Positions 49,369 to 60,300 of a stretch of 64,000 nucleotides of DNA are shown here, in pieces; position 1 is the stretch's first letter, and each line of letters begins with the position of its first letter. The position numbers and the translations under genes are program-made. This DNA comes from Congeria kusceri (Eukaryota; Mollusca; Bivalvia; Myida; Dreissenidae). Under the pieces are notes generated by a model. It was not told the DNA's origin, ran no database searches, and saw only the letters and a list, made by a program, of their open reading frames with translations. The stretch is taken from assembly GCA_027627225.1 (NCBI GenBank), contig CM051029.1, positions 26,844,548 to 26,908,547 on the forward strand. Reading direction: 5' to 3'.

Positions 49369-51259
49369 GTGAAGGGGAAAAAACATAATTATGAAAGAAG
49401 GTCAAATTCCAACACAACCTATGTAAGGTTAGAAAGGTCATCCTTTGAAGCACGGGTAGCTTACAATGACAAGGTTCTTACTTTTCGGGATGTAGACGGC
49501 TCTCAAACCCCAGCTAAGCCCTTGCGTCCGAGAGCGAACAAGATTCGCTATGTAGACCTGTTACGGGTTCCTGCTCCATCAAAAGTCCATCCCGACTTAC
49601 TTACGAACAAGGTCTATGTCCCCGTCCTACTCCAGTCTATGATGTCCTCTGAAAATAGAAAGCATAGGTTAAGAAGTGATAAATGTAGGGGCGACTTGGT
49701 AATTGACGGCAGTGCTTCCATAAAGTGGGGCTTAGGCTGGGAGGAAAGGTTAAAATGTACAAGATGCAGATATGTAGGCAAGCATTATAAGCTTTACAAT
49801 GAGGTTCCATCAAGTACCAGGGGCAGAAAGGCAGCTCAGATCAATGTAGGCTTCCAAATAGGTGTTGCAAGTACTTCTATTGGGAACACAGGTTCCCGCA
49901 GAATTCTCAACACAACCAATATCATTGCTCCCTCTCCACTTGCTATGCAAAAACAAGCAAATAAGGTCAATACTGCCCTTAAATCCCTAAATGAGAGAAG
50001 CATGTACCAGATTAGAGAAAACTTAGTTTGCTGAAAATGCCAAAATTGGTCAAAAAGATCCCTCTAAGGTAAATGTTGAAGGGGACACTTGCTACAACAA
50101 TCCAATTTTTAACTCTGACGCGACACCCTTTCAAGCCGGAACTATTGCCATAAGCACTATGTGTGAAAACAATACCAGAAACAAGCAAATTGTAGGGGTA
50201 CAAGTAGCAAATAAACTATGCAGGACTGCATCAATGCTTAGGAATAAGGGTAAACCTGTTCAGTGCCCCAATCATAGGGGGCATTGTTCTGCAAATGTTT
50301 CAGAGAGGGAACCAATAGGTGATGAAGGCAAATGGAATAGGTTGTTAGGTGACCAGATCTCTAAGGACATCAAAATAGCAAATTTCACTTGTGATGGGGA
50401 CAGTAGGGCATTCCAAGGTGTTCGTAACTCTCACGGTCACAATGTGGGTCATCTTAAGGATCTGAGGCACCTAGGCAACTCGCTGAAGCGCGAGCTCAAC
50501 AAAGCGCCTTTCTCAAAGGGCATGCTCAAGGGTCATTCCAAGTCTAATATCAGGAGTCGGTTCGCTCTCTCGGTCAAAGCTAGGTGTATGGCTGAGCTTA
50601 AAGCTGCCCACAATAAACACCAGGGTGACATCAAGGTTCTAAAGAAGGTCATGGTTGATGTAATCGCAACCATTGTTCTATGCTTCAGTGGTTACTGCGG
50701 TACTCATTGTGCAAAGTACAGTTATGTCTGTGCTGGTACAAATAGGCAAGCTAAGAATTTCATGCCAGACAATGTCAAGGTTAAAATGGTTGACAGTGAC
50801 CAACAAGTCCTTAAAAAATGCATTGAAATGGTTTTAGGTCCAGCTGCTCTTGACGCTACCAAACTTTTAACCACAACCCAAAAAAGTGAAGCAGTAAACA
50901 GGTCGTACCAAGCTGTCAATCCTAAAACTGTGACTTTCTCACGCAACTGTGTAGGTCGAATTCACGGGCAGGTTCACAAATTAAACAATGGCTATGCTGA
51001 CTTTGTAATTGCAAAAACCACTGAACTAAATGCTAACCTTACCCAGGGGTCAAAGATTATTAAGCAGATAGCATATGAGGACCGCAACGACCTTAACCGA
51101 AAGCAAACATCCGCTACCAACAAAGCACGAGCTTTACGTGCCAGGACGCGGAATTATCGATACAAACTGCATGAGGAATTACACTACGGCAAGGGCATGA
51201 GTGACCCCAAACCTGATTATGACAGTCTTCCACACCTTAAGCATCATAAATATGCTTAG
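49369..51259 (+). pseudogene. Mutator-like (MULE-type domain) transposase, one frameshift
   Basis: Likely a DDE-type cut-and-paste transposase for this element. The frame is open from 49,369 to 50,034 and from about 50,030 to 51,259. One extra base in gttt (50,026-50,029) breaks an otherwise continuous ~630-residue protein. Features in order: a basic N-terminus (VKGKKHNYERRSN), CRGDLVIDGSASIKWGLGWE, CTRC, the conserved QINVGFQIGVASTSIGNTG, CPNHRGHC, the probable catalytic FTCDGDSRAF (Asp codon at 50,393), DLRHLGNSLK, a Cys-rich CFSGYCGTHC, and TTTQKSEAVNR with a conserved Glu. These match the family annotated as Mutator-like transposase domain in invertebrate genomes. No upstream ATG is present; the frame opens with GTG after a TGA at 49,351, so the start may be lost or an upstream exon exists. 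Confidence 0.82.
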
Positions 51260-51435
51260 TTGATTGTGTACCTGATAATAAATTGTTATTATTACCTGTT
51301 TTGGCATAAGAGACCTCTAACAAGTGGCCCTCGCGTCAGCATCAGGCGTTCCTCTACCTGAAAAAGGCAAAAATACCCAATAGAAATAGATATAAAATGA
51401 AAAAAAACATGCATTTATGTATTTTAAGTGTATTT

Positions 51436-51867
51436 CTATGAATAAAAGGAAGTGATAAAGCTTGTTGTATTCATGTTTTTACCAAATATGCAGGCTGGCT
51501 CAGTTCCATGCCCGCTGCACTGTCCGAACTGTAAACATGTCCGCCGTTCCATGTTGGTGGAATGGGGCTCTATGTTTAAATGTTGAGGCTTAACACACAA
51601 GCTATTGTTGCATAAGTGGCTCACAGAGTCCCTGGCGTTCAATTCTGACTTCATGTAGCACATTAACGCTACACGGTGAACCAAGTATGTCTCTGATTTT
51701 ATGTCCGAAGGCAATTTAGCCCTCATTCGGCCATAATAGGGTAAGGAACTATTTGAAATACAAACATTCCAGATCAAACAATCTGAATTGATGCATTTAA
51801 TGCACTTATTTTCTACTCTTTTGCTCAGAAATGACCAAAAATCTGCTTTCTCATCCATATTTTGCAC
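51436..51867 (-). CDS. His-Me-finger (I-PpoI-like) nuclease, 143 residues
   Basis: A predicted zinc-bound DNA endonuclease. Residues 63-126 give HRVALMCY, then SHLCNNSLCVKPQHLNIEPH, then NMERRTC, then CSGHG, PAC. Spacing is H84-x-C86-x4-C91-x4-H96-x8-N105-x5-C111, which equals the spacing of catalytic His98 and Asn119 and zinc ligands Cys100, Cys105, His110 and Cys125 of I-PpoI. C117, H120 and C126 can make the second zinc site. The frame is intact from ATG to stop. It faces the transposase tail to tail, 176 bases away, and ends near the right 471-bp unit. It is either a homing-type nuclease riding in the element or an accessory cutting activity of it. Family confident, role inferred. Confidence 0.82.
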   Translation of the reverse strand: MQNMDEKADFWSFLSKRVENKCIKCINSDCLIWNVCISNSSLPYYGRMRAKLPSDIKSETYLVHRVALMCYMKSELNARDSVSHLCNNSLCVKPQHLNIEPHSTNMERRTCLQFGQCSGHGTEPACIFGKNMNTTSFITSFYS

Positions 51868-51905
51868 TTGCAGACGATATTTTATTTTAACCCAAAGTCA
51901 GTTTA

Positions 51906-52376
51906 GGTCACAATATACTAAAAGATTTCCTTAACAAATTCAATGTAAAAGCAATAAATTCAACAAAAAATAAACTCAACATTTTGCGCGTAGAGACCCT
52001 CATAACCATACCTTTTCTTAAAGAGCATTCCGAGCCGAATTGATTTAGACAATAAAAAAGATAGGTCATGTGATATGTAAGAAAGAACTCGACGCGAATC
52101 AAAGTTCACTGTTTTACTGCCATCTTTTTACCGGCTACTCTCCAGTTGAAGGTATACTGCCAACTGTCAAAGTCTCGTCATGTAGTCTCCAACCTTCAAG
52201 CGAAACAGTGAATTTTTAGTACACAACAATGTTTTTCCTACCACACGTACAAAGAATTATTCAAAAATAAAGTCATGGCAAGTGACTATACAGAAAATTG
52301 TGTCTTCAAATAAATGGTGTTGATTTATTTAGAGAGTATAGCATTGCACACCTGAAATATTTAGTATACTGTAACC
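51906..52376 (+). repeat. Right 471-bp terminal unit
   Basis: Direct copy of 48,111-48,581, same length, one difference seen. Followed immediately by TCAA and pseudogene exon 1. Confidence 0.92.
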
Positions 52377-53599
52377 TCAAGTGCTGCAGGAAAACGACTT
52401 TCTCAAAATTAATTTGCCGCATTTGGACTCGGTGCTATTACAGAACCAGTCTTCAACCGTTGCTTATCGAAATCGTGAACCAGTCTCAATATGGAAGTTA
52501 CATCCTTCAGACGACAGAATTTTAACGCAAGCGAAATTCAGGCAAAACGTGGATTTTAACAGCTTGCCTCCTAATTGAATCCTACTCGCGCAGGGGTTTG
52601 GCTGGATGTTTGGCTGGATGGGGAGTACAAGAGGGAAACAAGGCTTTCATTGAACACCAGTGCCCTGTTCAAAACTGCCATCTCCTTGGATACCCGCCGC
52701 CCGGGAAAATTATCGACGTTAGCATGTTTAAAGAAATGGAGTTGAACGAAAACATGTATCCAGACGCACTATCGATCGTTCCGAGGCACGCGAATCAAAT
52801 CTGGATCATGTTCGGGCTAGAGAGTCCAGAGGCCAGTCCGAGTTACGCAAATCTGAATTTCGTCATAAACTGGACCGCCACGTACCGGTACGATTCCACA
52901 AAGGTGACGCCATATGATAAATTTTTTACGACGTAATTTTACAAAAATATCTATCTACAAGCCAACTAAAAACTATGCGGCCTCAAAAACGAAGTTGGCG
53001 GCTATTTTTATGTCCAATTGTTATGCATCTAATAACAGACTGGAGATTGTTAACGAACTTCAACAATTTATAAGAGTGGATTTTTACGGCTACTGCGGTA
53101 CATTAAAGTGTGAAAGAGGCGTAGAAAAGACATGCTTTCAGAAGCTTAAAGACGAGTACAAGTTCTACTTATCGTTTGAAAATGCAAACTGTCGGAATTA
53201 TATCACCGAGAAACTGTTTCTTAACGCATTGAGGTAAGCGATGCCTCCTCAAAATTTCACAATAATAAGTGCAATTATGAATATTATCTAAGCAAGATGC
53301 ACGAAGAAAAACAAAGAGGAAGTGTTTTTTTTACATTTTCAATACACAGTGAAACATAAAAATGTATATACAGTATCAATGTCGGCTTTGAACCTCCGAA
53401 ACTTGCGTGACTAATTACATTTAATTGTGCCAAAACAGTTAGCATCATCACAAACAATTTGTAACAATAAAAAAGTTTCTCATACAAAAGCACACTATCT
53501 ACCTGCAAAATAGAATACTTTTTGCGAAGTATAAATGAACTCCATACTGTTTGCAATAATATTCATATTGATACCATAACTTATGATTTGCAAGGAAAA

Positions 53600-55465
53600 A
53601 ATGAATGATGCAGATGGCTATATGCTTGCAATAAATATTGCACAAGGTGATGCAGATGGCTATTTGCTTGCAGTAAATATTGCATAAGGTGATGCAGATG
53701 GCTATTTACTTGCAGTAAATACATGTTTTGCACGAGGTGATGCAGATGGCTATTTGCTTGCAGTAAATATTACACAAGGTGATGCAGATGGCTATTTGCT
53801 TGCAGTAAATATTACACAACGTGATGAAGATGGATATTTACTTGCAGTAAATATTACACAAGGTGATGGAGATGGTTATTCGCTTGCAGTAAATGTTGCA
53901 CAAGGTGATGCAGATGGCTATTTGCTTGCAGTAAATATTGCACAAGGTGGTGCAGATGGCTATATTCTTGCAGTAAATGTTGCACAAGGTGATGGAGATG
54001 GTTATTCGCTTGCAGTAAATATTGCACAAGGTGGTGCAGATTGCTATATTCTTGCAGTAAATATTGCACAATGCGATGCAGATGGCTATTTGCTTGCAGT
54101 AAATATTGCACAAGGTGATGGAGATGGTTATTCGCTTGCAGTAAATATTGCACAAGGTGGTGCAGATTGCTATATTCTTGCAGTAAATATTGCACAAGGT
54201 GATGCAGATTGCTATTTGCTTGCAGTAAATATTGCACGAGGTGATGCAGATGGCTATTTGCTTGCAGTAAATATTACACAACGTGATGAAGATGGATATT
54301 TACTTGCAGTAAATATTACACAAGGTGATGGAGATGGTTATTCGCTTGCAGTAAATATTGCACAAGGTGGTGCAGATGGCTATATTCTTGCAGTAAATAT
54401 TACACAAGGTGATGCAGATGGCTATTTGCTTGCAGTAAATATTGCACAAGGTGATGGAGATGGTTATTCGCTTGCAGTAAATATTGCACAAGGTGGTGCA
54501 GATGGCTATATTCTTGCAGTAAATATTGCACAATGCGATGCAGATGGCTATTTGCTTGCAGTAATTATTGCACCAGGTGATGCAGATGGCTATTTTCTTT
54601 TAGTAAATATTGCACAAGGTGATGCAGATTGCTATTTGCTTGCAGTAAAAATTGCACAAGGTGGTGCAGATGGCTATTTGCTTGCAGTAAATTTTGCACA
54701 AGGTGATGCAGATGGTTATTTGCTTGCAGTAAATATTGCACAAGGTGATGCAGATGGCTATTTGCTTGCAGTAAATATTGCACAAAGTGATGCAGATGGC
54801 TATTTTCTTGCAGTAAATATTGCACAAAGTAATGCAGATGTCTATTTGCTTGCAGTAAATATTGCACAAGGTGGTGCATATGGCTATTTGCTTGCAGTAA
54901 ATATTGCACAAGGAGATGCAGATGGCTATTTGCTTGCAGTAAATATTGCACAAGGTGGTGCATATGGCTATTTGCTTGCAGTAAATATTGCACAAGGTGA
55001 TGCAGATGGCTATTTGCTTGCAGTAAATATTGCACAAGGAGATGCAGATGGCTATTTGCTTGCAGTAAATATTGCACAAGGTGGTGCATATGGCTATTTG
55101 CTTGCAGTAAATATTGCACAAGGAGATGCATATGGCTGTTTGCTTGCAGTAAATATTGCACAAGGAGATGCAGATGGCTATTTGCTTGCAGTAAATATTG
55201 CACAAGGTGGTGCATATGGCTATTTGCTTGCAGTAAATATTGCACAAGGAGATGCAGATGGCTATTTGCTTGCAGTAAATATTGCACAAGGTGGTGCATA
55301 TGGCTATTTGCTTGCAGTAAATATTGCACAAGGAGATGCATATGGCTGTTTGCTTGCAGTAAATATTGCACAAGGAGATGCAGATGGCTATTTGCTTGCA
55401 GTAAATATTGCACAAGGTGATGCAGATTGCTATTTGCTTGCAGTAAATATTGCACAAGGTGTAAC
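53600..55465. repeat. 42-bp minisatellite inside the pseudogene intron, about 44 copies
   Basis: The unit is gatgcagatggctatttgct, tgcagtaaatattgcacaag, gt. The plus-strand frame from 53,754 to 55,562 reads a 14-residue repeat DADGYLLAVNIAQG. The first half shows a three-unit higher-order pattern (DADGYLL, DGDGYSL, GADGYIL). The second half alternates GAYGYLL and DADGYLL. Minus-strand frames are open too. The left-arm intron has no such repeat. Confidence 0.95.
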
Positions 55466-55469
55466 CTTA

Positions 55470-56300
55470 GTGTACTCGCATACACTGGAGTCTAATGATA
55501 CATATAATTATGCATGTCTAAGTAATGACAGATATATTTATAAGATAATATACGCAACATGAATGTCAATGGTTTTATACAGAAAACATTACCGTACGAA
55601 CTTAACTTGCTCAGAGTACTTTTTTTGGATGTGAAGTTTTGTTGTTGTTGTTTTTTTGCAAACAAATCAGATGTCGAAGAAAAACACATATAAAGAATAT
55701 TTATTTTTATTTTTTTATGTTTTCACTATATTTCTTACTTTGTTTTGTCGTAATTGTAGCTTATGAGCAAACTAAAATGTTACATTTGTTTACTTTACTT
55801 TATGACCAACACTTATTTATATAAAGGTTCTGTTTAATGCATGCGATATTTAATTGCAGTTCAATCTATGTATTTTTGTTAGGTATCAACATATGCGGAT
55901 GCTACACATTTTTGTATTTATATTAAAGTAATTTTAACAATTTTGTAAAACAAAAAGTATCATCTCAGAGCCACGCGTTTATTATATGAGTACAGTGTGT
56001 TCACATTAAAACATAATATAAAATACGAATATATAAGAAACTACAGATTCATGAATTAATGAATGGAAATCGCCATATACATCTGACATTAGTGAATATT
56101 ATTAAATATAGATCACTTGGCTTAATGAATTACAAATGGAAAAACAGAATGGAATTTGATTAAAGAGTATTTTAATATTGCATTTATGAAGTAAACTTTG
56201 CAGAAACGACATATATGCACTTTTCCCTTTTTGATGCACATTAATTATTATGTGCAAACATTTTACTGCGTGTGCCTGTAAAAGATTCTCCTGTTATTCC
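55470..56300. other. Intron remainder of the pseudogene
   Basis: AT-rich. It aligns in patches with 2,440-3,420 of the left arm. No gene. Confidence 0.5.
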
Positions 56301-57694
56301 ACTTCAGACACGACACAGTTCCGGTAGTGATGGGCGCGCATCCTGACGACAAACTCAGAGTACCGGGCTCCTACATCCACGTGGAGGACTTCCGATCAGT
56401 CCAAGAACTGGCGAATTACCTGAAATTTTTCGACAAAAACGACGACGAGTACAACAAGTACTGCCTTTGAAAGCAGACCGGTTCGTTTGTTGACACAAAA
56501 TTTTGGTGCCGAATTTGTTCGTTGTTATGGGACTAAGTAGACGCTGGGACTAAGTAGAAGACACAAATTTGACGTCTAAAATAGCTCCGTCTTTTTTATA
56601 CAATGCATGCCATTATAATGGCAGCTAGGGTTTTAATAAATGCATTGACGTCAAAAGGGTTTAACCCTCAAAGCAAATAACTAGCCACGTGGTTTGAGCG
56701 GACAAATTAGCTTAAGCTTTAAAAATGGACAGTGCATGAATAATATGGAAGGAACTCAAAAGCACGCGCATACATGTATGTATGCAATTTCAAAGATATT
56801 GTCTCCGGTGATAATTTGAAGTATTAACGTATTCAGCACTCGGTCTTTTTGCACGCACAAAAAACTCAGCTATATATTCGGGCGAATCGAACGACCAAAT
56901 GGAACGTCCAAATTAAATGTCTGGACCTTATTTTCAAATATCATATCAATGTTTTATTCTTACACTGCAGAAAAACATATCATGTTTATTACTTATTCAT
57001 TTGCTTTATGATGATTATTCACTAACTGTTATTGTGTGTTTTTTTCATCACCCGTTTTATTTTTTGATCGATTAAAGCAGTCACATATTATTGATGGATT
57101 TGAATGATATACGTGTATATGTATCCGATTTAGTTCACTCCGCTGTGATCGGTATGTGAGTAATTTAATATGTTCATCAATATGTTCATGCGTTTATATA
57201 TACAGTCCATTGGCTTTGGTTAAATATGTATATTTTACATGTTAATTAATGCAAGAAAATATTCACCTTGCCGTTTCAGTACTCGACTATTGATTTTAAT
57301 TACGTTAGTATTATTGTAATTTCACCTGAACACACAAAATACATACACTCGTTTACCTAAATTGTTTATTAACCATTGATGTCTCACGTATGCCTCACGT
57401 ATTTGATTTTTACAACCGAAAAGGTGGTATTTTGGTATATTATTTACTTTTGTTCTCAACTGTACTTTGTCCTCAAAAGTACGTATACTTCATAACAATC
57501 AAAAAGCTTCAAAACATTAATTTTATCGTTTCAATTAATTCATGGTTTATACAGTGTTTGGAGATACAATTTGATTTCATTCTCAACATGGCTTCTGTGT
57601 CTGTTCATTCTTTTTTGGAAACTCCGTCATTTGGTTTATTGGTCGCAAAGGAAGAAAACATTATTTATTAGAACGATATTTCCAATGGGAATAA

Positions 57695-59755
57695 TAAAAG
57701 TCATAGATATATTGTGATTTCAATTAATATTTTCCTGGATCTGTAGTTTCTTATATATAAAAGTTGTCTTTTATTCATCGGCTGTAATTGAAACTGTCAG
57801 AACAAAGATAACTGAGTGTAAGTTATTACACTTCGGTAAACGTTATACCAGACAGAATTCAATGGAATTGACAAACAGCTACAAACGTTTGTCCTTTAGC
57901 TACGCCAGAAGATGTTAAAATTAACATGATAAGAAAAGATAAACGTATGACTTCTAGTAGTAATTAAGTTGCTAAGAACTGCTGTAAAATTTAAGTATTT
58001 TTAATTATTAATTATAACTTTAGTTTGTTAAAATACATGATTCCAGAGTAAGTTAATTGCAAATCACAGTGCTGTTTTGTTCCACTGTTGACTGCAAACC
58101 ATTGTAATGTGTATGACCAATTAATTGCAAATCTTTGTATTATTTATGGTTAACTGACTTCACAACACCAAACCGTTTGATTGCTAATCAACTATCGTTT
58201 TGTTTTTGGTAAACAAACATACAGCGAGTGTTATTCCTAGTCACTATATTTTAGCTGTGAAACAAAATATAATTCTCATTCCCTTTATGCCCAAAATATT
58301 GCAAATCACTAAACCATTGATGGTAAATATATTGTATACACTATAACTAAACTGTTGATTGTTAGTATATACTGTTTATGGTTAATACATTAATTTAAAT
58401 TGAAAATCACCATTCTGCTTATATTTTGACTCAAAAGGTTACAGTTGAATGAATTGATTTAAATTGTTGTGAGAAATGTTGGTATCTTAATCAATTCGAA
58501 CACATTTATATGTTTAATTGATAAATGAATGGAAAAGAAAATATTTATAAGAGCCGTGCTATGCTTGAGTTGATTGATGTGCATAGGCCAGTGACTGTGT
58601 GATGTTTTGTTATTATTTTCTCAACAAGTATACGCATATATTGATTTGACCTAACAAATCAAAACATAAATTTAAAAATTCCATATTATATTAATATGAA
58701 ATCAAAATTAGTCAGTGGTTTTCTTATCGCCATATTACCAGCTTTCCTCAGAATAATTGGGGTTCTATAAAAGATGTCATGTAGTTCACATGTTCCGTTC
58801 AATGAATATATGTTTATTCCCATGTAGGCAATAATGGGTTTCCAATAGCAGATCAGCGTTAACATAACATTTGTAGTTAAAAGTGATTGATGAATGACAG
58901 AATGATGACAGACAGCTTAAGGCATAAATGAAATACTAATAAACTAATAAATAAATAAATAATATCCCTACAGTTCCTTTTATCACAAGGACTTGTAAGT
59001 TAGAGCAGTTTTTGGTCTACTCCAGTGTCTACAAATGTCCGAATTGATTTGAACAGATTTATTAACTAATTACTGCACAAATACACGTTTGCTTCATAAT
59101 TTTAACGAAAATTATACTCATTTTCTTACAAAAGTGGCCTATTGAAAGAGCTAAAATGCCTATAAATAGTATATAGTATTGATTACAACACATACAATAA
59201 ATGTGAAGTTAATAAATAAAACAAAAATATCGTTAGAACCGATGGATGCTCCCCAATTACTTTCTGACATCTGATTGTAGCCTTAATTCATATCGAGACA
59301 TTCAACATCGTATAAGTCCAAACAAGCAAAAAGCCAATTTCGACTTTTCATCTTTAGGAATGACCTTGACCTTTGACCTACAGTTCTGGTTCATGTACGT
59401 GAATGGCCGTCTCATTTAGGCATTTGTGCCAAGTGATTTATAAATCCTTCAATCCATGGAAAACCCATAGTCCAGGCAAGCAAATGTTGATTCTGACCTT
59501 TGACCTTTATGATAAGACCTTGACCTTTTACCTACAACCTGGTTCATGTGCACTTTATGTTGTCTCATTGAGGTTAACATGTATACCATGAAGTTTTAAA
59601 ATACATGGCAAGTCAAAACACGGACAAGCGAATTTGACCTGATTCATAAGGTGTACACACCAGCTTATGGCAGCAAACATGTGTGCCAAGTAAATTTAAA
59701 ATCCCTTCCTCCATGGCCAAGGTCTAGTGTGGACAAGCACAACAGCCAATTGATA
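57695..59755. other. AT-rich DNA, nothing supported
   Basis: 59,345-59,720 contains repeated gaccttgacctttgacct-type phrases (about 59,363 and 59,515), part of a dispersed repeat of unknown type. Short tandem aataaataaat at about 58,945. No gene. Confidence 0.5.
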
Positions 59756-59756
59756 A

Positions 59757-60300
59757 TTAAAGGGCAATAACTCCCCAAAAAATCATCAGACTGGAACCAC
59801 CTGCGCAGGTCCTTTTAATGGAATGCTGCATATCATTTTTCATTGAATTCGACCTTTTAGTTCCTGAGATCTCGTTCAGAAACGATAATAACCTATTACA
59901 ATGGCATAATGGGCAATAACACCAAGAAAATCCAGCACACCGGATGTCTTATTGGTAGGGATGCTGCATATAATGTTTAATTGCATTAAAAATTTAAGTT
60001 CCAGGGATCTTGCTCGCAAACGAAACTATCTTATTGAAATGTATTATGTTTAATACAAAAAGGGCAATAACTTTCTGAAAAATGCTCGGACTGAAACGAC
60101 AGACAATATGCGCATGCCCCCTTGGTAAGGATGCTGCATATACAGTTTAACTGAACTCGGATTATTAGTTCCTGAGATCTCGCACGGTAACGAAAATTTC
60201 CTATTAAAATGACCTATTTATTATCAAAAGGCAATACGTCCCTAATAAATCATCAGATCGCAACGACCTGACAATATGCGCCTGTCCACCCTATAGGTGA
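59757..60300. repeat. ~150-bp tandem repeat, four copies
   Basis: Each copy starts gggcaataac (or ggcaatacg) and includes catcagactggaac, aatgctgcatat, ttagttcctgagatctcg and cctattaaaatg. Starts are near 59,761, 59,909, 60,060 and 60,229. Divergence is high. Confidence 0.8.

Larger units (their letters stand above)
48111..52376 (+). mobile_element. 4.27-kb composite-like element: 471-bp direct terminal repeats, transposase and His-Me nuclease
   Basis: The outer ends begin GGTCACAATATACTAAA and end TTTAGTATACTGTAACC, which are inverted complements at 15 of 17 positions. TCAA precedes (48,107-48,110) and follows (52,377-52,380) the element. The intact left-arm gene has the same site once (4,711-4,714 as TTGA), proving the ends. 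Each side carries the same 471-bp unit in direct orientation. The 3.3-kb interior encodes a Mutator-like transposase (plus strand) and a nuclease (minus strand), convergent. There is no reverse transcriptase, gag or integrase, so despite LTR-like terminal repeats it is not an ordinary LTR retrotransposon. Confidence 0.85.
48035..56600 (+). pseudogene. Alpha-1,3-fucosyltransferase pseudogene (right-arm copy)
   Basis: Pieces: 5' part of exon 1 at 48,035-48,110; the rest of exon 1 at 52,377-53,233; exon 2 at 56,308-56,600. Against the intact gene, both N-terminal Met codons read ATA, 16 bases are deleted in the membrane anchor, and a 4.27-kb element interrupts exon 1. A stop follows SLPP, a 12-base duplication lies near 52,605, the frame shifts near 52,920, and exon 2 has a TGG-to-TGA stop at 56,468-56,470. 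Conserved landmarks survive (IMFGLESPEASPSY, FYGYCGTLKCERG, SFENANCRNYITEK), as do the donor gag|gtaagc at 53,233/53,234 and the acceptor acttcag|acac at 56,307/56,308. The intron is stretched to 3.07 kb by a minisatellite. Confidence 0.93.
39005..57695. repeat. Right arm of the large inverted duplication
   Basis: Reverse complement of 777-10,830, interrupted by a LINE (about 39,597-43,140), a 141-150 bp satellite (about 43,790-44,700), a 4,266-bp mobile element (48,111-52,376) and a minisatellite (53,600-55,465). It carries a dead fucosyltransferase copy on the plus strand. Confidence 0.9.

Noticed and set aside
48111..52376. LTR retrotransposon or endogenous retrovirus
   Set aside because: Although the terminal repeats are direct and nearly identical, ends are GGT...ACC, there is no gag, protease, reverse transcriptase, RNase H, integrase or primer-binding site, and the interior encodes a DNA transposase.
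53754..55562. 602-codon open frame of 14-residue repeats
   Set aside because: The 42-bp period forces the frame open, minus-strand frames are open as well, and it lies in the intron of a pseudogene. Kept as a repeat and a finding, not as a gene.
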